A stretch of DNA of 64,000 nt, from NCBI GenBank assembly GCA_020002185.1, contig CM034537.1:68782286-68846285 (forward strand), in the 5' to 3' direction. The position numbers were made by a program, and so were the translations under genes. This document shows, one piece after another, positions 14,405 to 25,476 of the stretch. The stretch's first letter is position 1, and each line of letters opens with the position of its first letter. The notes under the pieces were generated by a model. It searched no databases. It worked only from the letters and a program-made list of their open reading frames with translations, and was not told where the DNA came from. This stretch comes from Paraescarpia echinospica. Taxonomy: Eukaryota > Annelida > Polychaeta > Sabellida > Siboglinidae.

Positions 14405-15325
14405 TATGTCATTATTTTCGCAGATTATACAAACATGTTTTGTTGCGAGAAATTCGTGTTAAGCGCAGGAAGGATGTATGCAAAGGTGTATGCGTGGTTT
14501 TCATCCAATAAATGTAGTTACAAATGTACGTCGTTCACACATTTTTCGGCGGTCAAAAGAAGAAAAACGAAATGGTGGCCTGTCCAGAGACTTTGCTTGT
14601 CCAGCGGCATCATAACGAAAAATTCGCTCGGAGCCACATATACCAGAGGATTTAAGACGGAAGCAATGGACCGATGTTTACTCAGTTTAGATTAATTATG
14701 TACCAGGAACGAACGTGAATACGATAAATAAAAATGCAATAGTATTTACAGCGATACTATTCTTATAAGTGATATGTGGACACATCAATGAGCGAAAATA
14801 ATGAAGTTGATATGCGAGTAAACTGACCCGCGAGACCCCCGGATGTCTAAGCTGCTTGATGACGCTGGACACGCCAAATTGACTAATATATATCTCGGTG
14901 CAGTAATTAGAACCGGTACCCTAATTTATGGTCTTGAGGAACATGATATACTCTTCCTGGAAACGAAAACAATGCATACATAGTTTTGTAAGAAATTGAA
15001 TGTTTGCGAACAAAACGTGGTGACATGGTCATTCACTGGTTACTATCAAAACATTAACGTCTTCATGCCTAATTTACTTGATGCAAGAGCTCGCAGTTTA
15101 CATTTGAAAATGAAGATCAGAAATCTAGCATACCAATAAAATATTATTTGGGCGAACGTGATAGCTATGTTTGGAGAAATACAGATATTACGCTTGGTGA
15201 TGACGCTGGATACGTGATAATGCTTGACACGCAGTTATGGGAAGGTGTGTTACTGCACGCAATATACTAATAACTGTAACGAATAGTCATTACATTTATA
15301 TTATAAAACTACATGCTAATTCTAA
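14405..15325. other. Unassigned intergenic DNA
   Basis: AT-rich DNA between the two inverted MITE-like elements. Short open frames lack recognisable domains and no repeat partner was found elsewhere in the window. Confidence 0.5.
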
Positions 15326-15680
15326 GGCGACGAAACATAGGGGAGGGTTTGGGGTGAGTCCCCAACATTTTGTTAGGAGGGCTCGATGTAGGATTAGCCC
15401 CCAATATTCGAAGAAACGGTGCATTTTGTTGTTTTATTAAGTTTCAAAGCGACAGAAGTTTGAGTATTTGGTGAGCTTCATTTCAAGGTGAAGGAGTGGA
15501 AATGGATGTTTTTTAGAAAGCCTAGAGTGTACATTTGGATGTTTTGGAGTCTCAAGGGGGGTGCAACATGAGATTTGAGAGCTTCAAAGGGGGGGCTGTT
15601 TCACGTTTCTGATAAGCGATAAATGAGTGCAATTGGAGGTTTTATGGTGCGCCTCATCCCCCGAATATTTTTGCGACGCC
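15326..15680 (-). mobile_element. MITE-like element, copy 2 (inverted)
   Basis: This 355-bp unit starts GGCGACGAAA and ends TTGCGACGCC. Its reverse complement aligns, with divergence, to 14094-14404, sharing the terminal GGCGTCG, the GGGGGATGAGGC word and repeated TTTGAAGCTCTC-like segments. It may be a second copy of one family, or the two together may be the long arms of a 1.6-kb foldback element. No coding capacity is evident. Confidence 0.45.
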
Positions 15681-15990
15681 AATGCATTTATTGGCTTAAC
15701 TTCAAGGACACTATCCCTTCATAATGTATGCTATAAATACTTACATGTCGCATTCATAGCAGTTAGTTATATCGTCGTAATTATGAAGAAAAACGTACTA
15801 CAAATCCATCCACAAGGATTATGAGCCAGCGCAACAAATTGTATTATAACACCATTTGCTGAACACATTCCCAGGAACAATGAAGTCATCTACCTACACT
15901 GCTTTGGGGAAAGAGAAGCTGCGACAACATGCATAGGCCTTGGAGACATAGTTATGTTGCAATACTTGCAATCTGATAGAAGGAGATTAA
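15681..15990. other. Unassigned DNA
   Basis: Between the second MITE-like unit and the first REP element. Nothing recognisable was seen. Confidence 0.45.
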
Positions 15991-18003
15991 AAAATGGGCC
16001 AAGAGGTCCTGAAGTCCTTTGGACTAATACGTCTATATGTGACCCCGGCTGACCAAATGAGTGATAAGTCGGAAAAATTGTAACATTGTTTTCTTACATC
16101 CTTGTAAAGGTTTGGTAGGGTGCTTTACACGGTTTCAAAAATTATGACTGCTACAAAATTGGCGAAGTTATGGAGCATTGAACATGGTAGGGATCAAAAA
16201 GTGAAAATGAAGAAAACGGCTGTTGAAGTTTTACATTATATATGCAAATGGATTGCATGGAAATTACATGCACAACATTCAAATGTGGCTTAATATGCTG
16301 TCTGTACAAATGACACTTAAAGCTTCTGCCAGTTACCAATTACAGGCATTAGTTTAACACAGTTTCCATCAAACAATTAGCAGTTTCCATCAAACAATAG
16401 CAGGCAGAGAATCTTAGCTCCACAGCTGGGTGTAATATACAACCAGAGTCACCACTGATTCATGGTCAAGTAGATTAGCTCAATGCACCAACTAAGACAA
16501 TACACAACACTGTGAGTGACAGTGTCCAGAGTGAGGCCTAAGCAGTGTCCTCATTGCTGAATAGATCAATTAAACCTGCCAAGTGGGTGACATTCTGCAC
16601 AAGTGTTCATTAATCCTTAGTGATTGTTCAGAACACCAGACTAACCACATACCTAAACAATGTAATAGGTGAAGAACAGGCAGTGTTCAGATAGGGGTAT
16701 TGGTTGAATTGTATTTGTCTCGACGCAAAAGGCTTTATTGTGCCTTCATCGATTATAAGAAAGCATTTGATTTAGTAGGCCGGTCCTCACTGTGATCTAA
16801 GATAATTTCATGCGGTATTAATGGTAATGTGTTGAAAATTGTACACATGTACAAAAATGTTAAATCATGTATAAATCAGGGCCAGCCTTCTTCTCATGTG
16901 ATGTAGAGGTATGGCAAGGAGAAAACTTGTGTCCTTTGCTATTTACCTGAATAATTTTGAACACTGTTAGTCACAATTATAACAGACTTCACATGGCAGC
17001 TGGTGAAATTTACAACAACCTTAGTGATGATGATGTAGAAAATGTATGTTCTACTATATGCTGATGACACTAGAATGATTCAATCAAATACAGATTTCTT
17101 GCTTGTGTATAGCGGAACTATGTCAACTCTTCTAATGGTTGACATTTGGTTGTTGCAGGTGTCAACTATATTGTGAATCTGTAATTATTAGTCTATATTG
17201 ATACAATTGATTTACATTATACCATGTCTACACAAGGCATGGCAAGCATAAACAGAACAGTAGAATGCATTTGATATCAATAAAGTGTACAATATTTCAC
17301 TCTATAGTTGTCCAGAACATTAATTTTCTATGTTTGTCACCTACAGGTGACAATACATCTTTAACCAATAGACACCACAGTCACACCATTTTATAATAAT
17401 TAAATGGACATCAAAATAAACACAACTTGCAATTATAGAAAATCAATAGTTTTGAAGATACAGTTTAAAAGTTTTAGGCAACTGTTCAGTCTAACAGGGG
17501 TCAAGTGTGTCTACTCTGCCTGGGGCCTGTGACCAATTAAAGATTAGTCAAGGTCTCAATGGAACAATAACTGGCACATTACACAAAATCTACTGTTGGG
17601 GTGGTCTCAAGGGCCCTTCTCAAAACCACATCACTAGATAATGTAAAACTTTTGCACTTTGGGGGCCCCTTAGAATGATTCAATCAAATACAGATTTCTT
17701 GTGTATAGTGGCAGCACCCTAAGTTACATCTATGCAAAATTAGAAAAAAAGTTGCTGAACAGTTTTTGAAAAAATTGGCAAAATATAACAAATTACCAGC
17801 TTTTTGGGCCCTTGGGAGCCCTACGGGGTCCTTAGAATGATTCAATCAAATACATATTTCTCGTGCATAGTGGCAGTACCCTAAGATACGTCTATGCAAA
17901 ATTAGAAAAAAAGTTGCTGAACGGTTTCTGAGATACAGCAGCTAACGGCGGATGCAGAGTGATGGCAATAGTCCCTTGAACATTCGGCCCAAAGGACTAA
18001 AAA
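15991..18003 (+). mobile_element. REP family, copy A (~2.0 kb, contains RT remnants)
   Basis: This unit starts AAAATGGGCCAAGAGG and ends near TTCGGCCCAAAGGACTAAAA. Two other copies in the window (25477-27714 and 28965-30281) share both ends and most of the interior. The 3' third contains a near-repeat beginning GATTCAATCAAATAC (17075, 17677, 17838), each followed by related text about CTATGCAAAATTAGAAAAAAAGTTGCTGAAC. The interior holds decayed reverse-transcriptase words. Conserved ends in all copies and an internal deletion in copy C resemble a DNA element with captured LINE sequence rather than simple 5'-truncated LINEs. Classification is open. Confidence 0.6.
16725..17090 (+). pseudogene. 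Non-LTR reverse-transcriptase remnant inside REP-A
   Basis: Around 16737-16790 the plus strand reads a degraded RT palm motif (CAFIDYKKAFDLV), and at 17048-17071 the catalytic box VLLYADDT is legible. The two lie about 300 bases apart, roughly as in LINE RTs, but stops and frame changes separate them. The same words occur in REP-B. No functional product is possible. Confidence 0.6.
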
Positions 18004-18385
18004 CAATACAAACAGTTGCATGCACATCACGTTTTAATACGTTTTCGTAAACATTGTACTTGTTTTCGAAGAAGAATAATGGCACTATCTAACAATACCT
18101 ATATTGCATATCCAGCGTCATTAAGGTATGTTCATTCGCCTAGTTCCAATCCGCAGACACACGATAGTTAGCAGAGACAAAGATAACTGATCAATGTTAC
18201 TGATTATGTTTCAGTTATATTTCCAAACACGTTTCTGACAGAGCTACAGTAATTGATAATAGGCCTTTCCATGAAACAACACAGTGCTATAATAATCACC
18301 AAAGTATCCATGACGGAAACAAAATGTTTCCAAGTCAAATGCTATCTTATACCTTTTGAATCTTATTAAATGGCATATAAAATAA
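18004..18385. other. Unassigned DNA
   Basis: AT-rich DNA between REP-A and the LINE fragment; nothing recognised. Confidence 0.4.
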
Positions 18386-18421
18386 ATAATAAAATCTTTA
18401 TTGTCGCACATTAAAATGGCA
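18386..18421 (-). repeat. Inverted arm matching a LINE 3' end (left)
   Basis: The word AAAATCTTTATTGTCGCA followed by ATTAAAATGGCA is the reverse complement of 19303-19333 with one mismatch in about 31 positions. On the minus strand it carries AATAAAG, like a LINE 3' terminus. The two arms bracket the RT fragment at 18577-19020. Confidence 0.6.
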
Positions 18422-18576
18422 TTTGTAGTTTTTTTAAACCAGACAACAGAACTGTTTTTTAATGATACCGAGTTGGACAGTGCCCAAGATGCTGTACATC
18501 TGCGCCATCATCATATGTTCATGGCCGATTTCGGTCATATTAAGATGAATGTAAAGTGCAATTTATTTAAACAATA

Positions 18577-19020
18577 TTGCTGCTCTTATTATGGAGCCCC
18601 ACTGTGGGGTCTTATTATGGAGCCCCACTGTGGGATCTTATTATGGAGCCCCACTGTGGGATCTTATTATGGAGCCCCACTGTGGGATCTTATTATGGAG
18701 CCCCGCTGTGGGATCTTCAGAGTAAGAATGTTCGCACTATTTTCATTGCATGGCGAAAAGCACTTAGAAAGTTGTGGGGGCTAGCACCACTTACACACGG
18801 TGATGTTATAGCATTGTTATTGGATAATTTGCCATTATTGGTAATCTTAAAGCAAAGGTTCTCCAAATTCATTCATAAAGCTATGAACCACAATTCACCG
18901 ATTATAAGCAGTGTTACTAAGTTGTCCATTGCAAATCCAAGGTCAAATTGTAGCTCTAACTACCGTTATATCTTAAGTGAATGTGATGCAATGTACCAAT
19001 TAAGTGTCTACGTATGATAT
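18577..19020 (+). pseudogene. LINE reverse-transcriptase C-terminal fragment
   Basis: The frame ending at 19017 reads words typical of the extreme C-terminus of non-LTR reverse transcriptases: YGAPLWDLQSKNV, IAWRKALRKLW, LPLLVILKQRFSKFI. The catalytic palm is missing, so this is a 5'-truncated copy. Its first part is disturbed by five tandem 26-bp units. The sequence downstream to 19335 ends GCGACAATAAAGATTTTA, which looks like the element's 3' untranslated end with a polyadenylation signal. Confidence 0.65.
18584..18716 (+). repeat. 26-bp tandem repeat, five units, within RT coding sequence
   Basis: TCTTATTATGGAGCCCCAC followed by TGTGGGA repeats at 18584, 18610, 18636, 18662 and 18688. Each unit contains an imperfect palindrome CCCCAC-T-GTGGGG. 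Because 26 is not a multiple of three, successive units present the peptide YYGAPLWDL in rotating frames. Confidence 0.9.
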
Positions 19021-19545
19021 TGACTGTGTGTGGCTGGTTTGTCCAACGTAACAATATCGAACGTGAACGTATTATCGGAAATGTTAGACATCTGGGGCCA
19101 GTTTCATGAAGCGGCTAAGGACGTTCTTAATGCTAAGATGATTGTCTTAGTAAATTACACGATTTTTTTAATATGAGCAAACATAGGAGTTACGCAAAAC
19201 ACGTGACGCTAAGTAATCTTAAGACATGCAATATTTTAGACGATGATGATGTCGACCGTATCATTACGGAAATGTCGATGTCTTAAAAAACTGTACAATT
19301 GCCATTTTAATATGCGACAATAAAGATTTTATAATACATCTACATTATACATATATATATATTGCAACAATGCCATGATTTCAGTGCAATGATGGTGTTC
19401 ACATTGCATTCTTTTGTGCAGCCCGGGGATGAACTGAACAAACGTCTTTTTCACATTTTTTAACCACTTATGGTTTCTCACAAAGGTGACATTTTCGTGT
19501 GCTCCAAGATGGCCCGAAGTTATGAATAGCTACAGGCGAAATGTT
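19021..19545. other. LINE 3' end plus unassigned DNA downstream of the zinc-finger gene
   Basis: Up to about 19335 this is the tail of the plus-strand LINE fragment, including the inverted arm at 19303-19333. A MITE-like string GGCCAGTTTCATGAAGCGGC lies at 19096-19115. The remainder is AT-rich and would be the 3' untranslated side of the minus-strand zinc-finger gene. No AATAAA was seen there on the minus strand. Confidence 0.4.
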
Positions 19546-22500
19546 TCACACCTGTATGTGTGTTCTTTCGTGCCGTTTAAGATAGTCTAAACGTATGAAC
19601 ATCTTCCCACACGTTGCACAAGTGAAAGGTTTCTCACCTGTGTGTATCATTTCGTGTCTTCTAAGAATACAACAACTTTTGAATGACTTTCCACACGAGT
19701 CACAAGTGCAAGGCTTCACAGTCACACCGGTGTGTATTCGCTCGTGAACTTCCAGATGACACAAACGTCTGAACGACTTCCCACAGGTTCCACAGGCGAA
19801 AGGCTTCACACCTGTGTGTGTTCTTTTATGCTGTTTAAGGTTGCCTGCACGTGAAAATGGCTTGCCACACGTGTCACAAATGTACGGTTTCTCACCTGTG
19901 TGAGTCCGTTTATGATCTTTAAGTCTACTGTTCGTTGCTTCCGAATGCTCATCTTCAGTCATTACGTTAGATATCATGTCGTAGTCAACAGAACAACTTT
20001 GACTACTGACAATAACTCCACAATATGTTGGAGGAATTATGTCTGCATACGGTTTCTCCCCTGTGTGTGTCCACTCGTGGTCTTTAAGGTTTCTGGAGTA
20101 TCTGTACGACTTTCCACAGGTATTACAAGTATACGGTTTCTCACCTGTGTGAACCGTTACATGTTCTTTGAGATATCTCGAGAGTGTGAATGACTTTCCA
20201 CATGTATCACAAGTGTGTGGTTTCTCCTGTGTGTGAGTTATTTCGTGAACTCTAAAGTTACCTAACTGCGTGAATGACTTTCCACATGTTTCACATGTGT
20301 ATGGTTTTACACCTGAGTGAATCCTTTCATGTAGTATAAATCTACTTAAATGTTTGAATGACTGTCCACAGATATCACAGGTGTGTAGCTTCTTGCCTGT
20401 GTGAATCCTTTCATGGTTTTTTAGGATTTTTAACTTTGCAAATGACTTTCCACAAGTATCACAAGTGTATTGTTTCTCACCTGTGCGAGTCATTTCAGGT
20501 CCTTTAGAGGTACTGCACTTTGTGTGTACCATTCCAGATGTGCCACCAGAATTCAACTGTGTCGTGTGTATTTTCTGATGAACTGCCAAACTACTGCTAT
20601 CACTGAATGAATATCCACACATTGTACAAATGTATGGCTTAAAAACACGAGGACACCATCCAGGGTCTATAACACTTCTGGATGGTGTAAATGATATTCC
20701 ATTTGCAGAAATTGGGTTGAATCTCTCATTCCGTTGTACCTGGTCAATTTGTTTATCATTCATACTGCTGCATCGTTGCTTTTGATGAACATTTTCACTG
20801 CAGTCTTCACCTGCACATGTCTCTGAGACACTCTGAATGTGTTCTGCATTGAATTTATTCAGTACGCCATCCTCACACACGACCCAATGTCTCGTCTCTT
20901 CACTGGCTCTGCCACAGTCATCAGGGTCTATCTTCTCTTGTTTCACGTTGGTCACTTCATTAACATCATTAGTCAATGATGGCAGCTGATCTGTGTTTTG
21001 GAGTTGCAGAACATTTTTCTGTTCACTGAATTCTTTTTCTACTTCAGACTTCACAGTTTCGAAACCTCCGGTGATGCGAACATCATCACTATCTCTTTGT
21101 CGACTGCATACTCTGTCTTCATGCATGGCTTCTGCTTGCTCGCCTTCTGTGTTTATGTTTTCTATCACTTTGTTGTCACCAGGACAACATGTTTGAGTAT
21201 TAGTATAAATGTCACAATTTGTAGAAGAAATGCTGTCTTGGTTGAAGTCTGATTCATGAATAGACGGTGTGAATGCATTTCCATTTGCAGAACTCGCATT
21301 GAGCTTCACCTCAGATTGTGTTTCGTTGCTTTGTTTATTATCTGTGCTATAGCAGTGTTGTTTCTGATGAACATTTTCACAGCAACTTTCACCTGCACAT
21401 GTCTCTATGACACTCTGGGTGTCTTCAGCTTTCACTTCAATTAGTGCACCAGCCTCACACATGACCCAATGTCTGGTCTCTTCAAAGTCTCTGTCACAGT
21501 CATCACTGTCTGTCTTCTCTTGTTTCACTTTCATCAGTTCATTAACACTGTCAGACCATGTTGGGAACTGATCTTTGTTTTGCAGTTGCTGAATATTTTT
21601 TTGTCCACTTAATTCTCCTTCTTCCTCACATTTTATAGTTTGCAAAGTTGCAGTGACGCAATCTCCAGCAATATGTCTATGTCGATAGCCCACAATGTCT
21701 TCTTGCAAGGTTTCCGAATGCTCATCTTCAGTCATTACATTAGATACCACATTGTAGTCATCAGAACAACTTTGACTATTGACAATAACTCCACAATTTG
21801 TTGGAGGAATTATGTCTGCATACGGTTTCTCCCCTGTGTGTGTCCTCTCGTGGACTTTAAGGTTTCTGGAGTATCTGTACGACTTTCCACAGGTATTACA
21901 AGTATACGGTTTCTTACCTGTGTGAACCGTTACATGTTCTTTGAGATATCTCGAGAGTGTGAATGACTTTCCACATGTATCACAAGTGTGTGGTTTCTCC
22001 TGTGTGTGAGTTATTTCATGAACTCTACAGTTATCTAACCGTGTGAATGACTTTCCACAGGTATCACAGGTGTATAGCTTCTTGCCTGTGTGAATCCTTT
22101 CATGGTTTTTTAGGATTTTTAACTTTGCAAATGACTTTCCACAAGTATCACAAGTGTATTGTTTCTCACCTGTGCGAGTCATTTCAGGTCCTTTAGAGGT
22201 ACTGCACTTTGTGTGTACCATTCCAGATGTGCCACCAGAATTCAACTGTGTCGTGTGTATTTTCTGATGAACTGCCAAACTACTGCCATCACTGAATGAA
22301 TCTCCACACATTGTACAAATGTATGACTTAAAACCACGAGGACACCGTCCAGGATCTATAACACTTCTGGATAGTGTAAATGATATTCCATTTGCAGAAA
22401 TTGGGTTGAATCTCTCATTCCGTTGTACCTGGTCAATTTGTTTATCATTCATACTGCTGCATCGTTGCTTTTGATGAACATTTTCACTGCAGTCTTCACC

Positions 22501-23013
22501 TGCACATGTCTCTGAGACACTCTGAATGTGTTCTGCATTGAATTTATTCAGTACGCCACCCTCACACACGACCCAATGTCTCGTCTCTTCACTGGCTCTG
22601 CCACAGTCATCAGGGTCTACCTTCTCTTGTTTCACGTTGGTCACTTCATTAACACCATTAGTCAATGATGGCAGCTGATCTGTGTTTTGGAGTTGCAGAA
22701 CATTTTTCTGTTCACTGACTTCTTCTTCTACTTCAGACTTCACAGTTTCGAAACCTTCGGTGATGCGAACATCACCACTACCTCTTTGTCGACTGCACAC
22801 TCTGTCTTCTTGCATGGCTTCTATGTTTATGTTTTCTATCACTTTGTTGTCACCAGGACAACATGTTTGAGTATTAGTATAAACGTCACAATTTGTAGAA
22901 GAAATGCTGTCTTGGTTGAAGTCTGATTCAGTAAGCCGAGCATCTTCTTGTGTTGTATCCAAGACATGTAAGTGGATCTCCGCACTGGCTTTGTTTTTAT
23001 CTTCTTTGTCCAT
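19546..23013 (-). CDS. C2H2 zinc-finger protein with internally duplicated architecture (15 fingers)
   Basis: A 1155-residue open frame encodes a probable nuclear DNA-binding protein. Classical C2H2 fingers lie at residues 231-253, 286-308, 314-336, 342-364 and 370-392, then 794-816, 849-871, 877-899, 905-927, 933-955 and 961-983, then 1044-1066, 1072-1094, 1102-1124 and 1130-1152, mostly joined by TGEKP-type linkers. Acidic serine-rich segments precede each block. Residues 29-400 are largely repeated at 587-990, and a third related acidic segment occupies about 400-585. At 394-402 and 985-993 a linker TGEKPYADI runs into acidic sequence where a finger should start. No KRAB, SCAN or BTB domain was recognised. 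Upstream on this strand, TTTTATTTTTAG lies just before the start codon (about 23035), a good splice acceptor, so at least one 5' exon lies upstream. Targets are unknown. Confidence 0.85.
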   Translation of the reverse strand: MDKEDKNKASAEIHLHVLDTTQEDARLTESDFNQDSISSTNCDVYTNTQTCCPGDNKVIENINIEAMQEDRVCSRQRGSGDVRITEGFETVKSEVEEEVSEQKNVLQLQNTDQLPSLTNGVNEVTNVKQEKVDPDDCGRASEETRHWVVCEGGVLNKFNAEHIQSVSETCAGEDCSENVHQKQRCSSMNDKQIDQVQRNERFNPISANGISFTLSRSVIDPGRCPRGFKSYICTMCGDSFSDGSSLAVHQKIHTTQLNSGGTSGMVHTKCSTSKGPEMTRTGEKQYTCDTCGKSFAKLKILKNHERIHTGKKLYTCDTCGKSFTRLDNCRVHEITHTQEKPHTCDTCGKSFTLSRYLKEHVTVHTGKKPYTCNTCGKSYRYSRNLKVHERTHTGEKPYADIIPPTNCGVIVNSQSCSDDYNVVSNVMTEDEHSETLQEDIVGYRHRHIAGDCVTATLQTIKCEEEGELSGQKNIQQLQNKDQFPTWSDSVNELMKVKQEKTDSDDCDRDFEETRHWVMCEAGALIEVKAEDTQSVIETCAGESCCENVHQKQHCYSTDNKQSNETQSEVKLNASSANGNAFTPSIHESDFNQDSISSTNCDIYTNTQTCCPGDNKVIENINTEGEQAEAMHEDRVCSRQRDSDDVRITGGFETVKSEVEKEFSEQKNVLQLQNTDQLPSLTNDVNEVTNVKQEKIDPDDCGRASEETRHWVVCEDGVLNKFNAEHIQSVSETCAGEDCSENVHQKQRCSSMNDKQIDQVQRNERFNPISANGISFTPSRSVIDPGWCPRVFKPYICTMCGYSFSDSSSLAVHQKIHTTQLNSGGTSGMVHTKCSTSKGPEMTRTGEKQYTCDTCGKSFAKLKILKNHERIHTGKKLHTCDICGQSFKHLSRFILHERIHSGVKPYTCETCGKSFTQLGNFRVHEITHTQEKPHTCDTCGKSFTLSRYLKEHVTVHTGEKPYTCNTCGKSYRYSRNLKDHEWTHTGEKPYADIIPPTYCGVIVSSQSCSVDYDMISNVMTEDEHSEATNSRLKDHKRTHTGEKPYICDTCGKPFSRAGNLKQHKRTHTGVKPFACGTCGKSFRRLCHLEVHERIHTGVTVKPCTCDSCGKSFKSCCILRRHEMIHTGEKPFTCATCGKMFIRLDYLKRHERTHIQV

Positions 23014-23025
23014 TTCAATGGATGT

Positions 23026-23046
23026 GTTGTGAAACTAAAAATAAAA
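23026..23046 (-). promoter_or_regulatory. Splice acceptor before the zinc-finger coding exon
   Basis: On the minus strand a pyrimidine-rich run ending TTTTATTTTTAG falls about 20 bases before the ATG of the zinc-finger protein. It implies an intron and a 5' non-coding or short coding exon further upstream, not identified. Confidence 0.55.
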
Positions 23047-24314
23047 CACACACCATATAACGCTATTACAGAAGGAGGTGTATCATTGTTTGCTATATTT
23101 GGAAAAGCCAATTCTCACATGCGACTGAAATCACTTAATATAATAGTTTACTTGTTATTTCTGATTTATAACAAACAACAATAACAATAATAACTTACAA
23201 AAAGGTATCGGCTTTAAACATTCATCTTCAAATTATATGTTAATTAACTGCAACAAAAACATTATGTTTATTCCATGATGTGTCTATAAAAAATAGACAA
23301 ACATCAAAGAAAGAAAGACATAATTTGGATATCCCTTATTTGACCCACAAACTTGATAGGCCATAACTGAGTAAACAAAATTACTTAAAATAACTAACCC
23401 AATCATATTATGACTTTGGTAGTAGAAAAGCATAACATTTTAAAATCTGAACCACCTTTCGATATACCTGTAAATCAATATTATGTGTTTTATTTATTAT
23501 GAATTATTAGCATTCTTTTGTGATTTTCTACTAGGGGAAGGGTTCAACTATGCACACGGAAATAACTATTTTCTTTTTGTTAGGATTAAGAAACCTTTTA
23601 ATTGTGCACAAACTCATGTAATTATACAATTAAAAGTATGAACATAATCCCAAATGTTATGTAGGATACCGGTAGGTCTTGGATTTGGCTAAAAGTTGCA
23701 ACAAATTTTGATTTAGAAGAGTCCATAATATGGATGTACATGATATGGTGAGGACAGAATTATCTGAGCAATTGTGGCCATTTTGTGCACTTAGTCAGGC
23801 GTCTTTTAACAAAAGATTGTTTTAATTGTTCTATAATTGTGTTTCACTGATATAATACAAGGGGCTGTTTGGAGTTCTAAAGTATACTCAAGTTATGTGT
23901 ACTCAATCGATGTTTCACTTAAAAAAAAACATTATTATACAGTAAATATGGCATATTTTTTTAATACGTTATACAAAAATGCCACAATCTGCTTGCAATG
24001 GTACCTGCATGCTGGCACTGTTTTTTCTGGCACACCGGCAGTGTGTCTGGCTCTAGCGGCTCTATCTCTGAGAATAGTTTTCTCCAGGTCACTTTCTGGT
24101 AATACCTACAACAGTTTGACCACAAAAATATCAACAAGCAGGGGCCCACCAAGGACTGATATATTTTCAAAATGGGTATTACTGTAAAGCTGGATGTTGC
24201 CTGTCATCATTCATTGTTCCATGGCGACAACAATGGTAATATTTTTTTGTGGACCACTATTACGATGGCTTTATTACCTTAAAATAGTGCATTGTGTAAA
24301 TATACTTGTTATAA
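23047..24314. other. Unassigned AT-rich DNA (probable intron or 5' flank of the zinc-finger gene)
   Basis: No supported coding sequence or repeat partner. Several short open frames lack domains. It probably includes the intron implied by the acceptor near 23035. Confidence 0.4.
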
Positions 24315-25049
24315 CAGACCTGGGGCCGAAGTACTCGGTACTCGTGTACATTTCTGAAGTACTCGTACTCATAAAACTTGTGGGTCATGGACTCGTACTC
24401 ATTGTACTCAGATTTTACGAGTACATCAGAGTATTTTCTCAATATGTACTGGGGAAAATTAATATATTTGCTTATAAAATGAAACTTTCCTGAAATATTT
24501 AAATGTTCAACTATTTTATAAATACTTTGTTATTTCTGATAGAATACCACCTTACTATCCCTACACATCCCAGTACATCCTCATTCTCTGATAACAATGA
24601 CTATGATACCCAAACATGGCAACAGGCAGCATCTTTTCTCACTCAGAAACACCCTGTTAAGCAAACAATATTTGTAAGCCATCAGTTCAGATCATAAACC
24701 TGTTTGTTTAATTAAGCCACAAGTGTGTCCATAAAGAGCCAATTAGCAGTTAACCCACCAGTTAAACAGGAAATGCCTTTGATGTAGTCTGGAGACCAGG
24801 CCACTTGACAGTGGCTGACAGTGCTAACTGCTAAGAACAAGAACTGCTAGTCTTCCTCTGTAGAAGTAAGGTGGTTCAAGTCACACTACCTCCTACACTA
24901 GTATAATCCCATGCCAGCAGCCTGGCTAAAAAGTCCAAAAGGGATGCTGAGCCTGTTATGTGGACATGTGCTAACCCTCTCAACAACTAGTAGTCTACGA
25001 TCAGAAAATATAAATTGCAAACTTATAATATCAGCAGATTGCTGATTGT

Positions 25050-25433
25050 AGAGGTTAACGACTACCTCAGTCAGCCATGTACAGATCATCACAGTGACTC
25101 ACTGCAGTTCTGAGTTTTCCAACTGTGGCTCAGTTGGTCCCTCACCATCTCAGCATTCCAGCCTCATCAGCCCCAGTTGAAAGGGTATTTAGCATAGCCG
25201 AGAAAGTATTCTGCCCTGAACGGTGCAGCCTGAAAGACTCAACTTGTGAACAACTCATGTTTATTCGGTGCAATGGCAAACAGATGATAAGATCATACGA
25301 TGCCACTGAAATGAATGCCAACGAAGTGAATTTCATTGTTGATGAAATAGAGGTTGATTTTAGTGTTCCTCATAAAAAATTGATCAACTGCCATTGCATA
25401 TTCTCTTTTGCCGAGTTATATAAATTAAGTTAA
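25050..25433 (+). pseudogene. hAT transposase C-terminal (dimerisation) fragment
   Basis: From about 25053 the plus strand reads VNDYLSQPCTDHHSDSLQF, a stop, and then, in another frame from 25125, LSIPASSAPVERVFSIAEKV and SLKDSTCEQLMFIRCNG. These are hallmark words of the hAT family dimerisation domain. In the family this is the C-terminal 80-100 residues of a 500-700-residue transposase; the RNase-H-like catalytic part and BED finger are not visible. It is therefore a remnant, in the orientation expected from the flanking hAT ends. Confidence 0.75.
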
Positions 25434-25476
25434 TTAATAATTTTAAAATACGTTATTATTTAATATTTATATTTTA

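Noticed and set aside
14324..14695. 123-codon frame near the first MITE
   Set aside because: No domain, begins inside the MITE-like element, and shows no coding signal.
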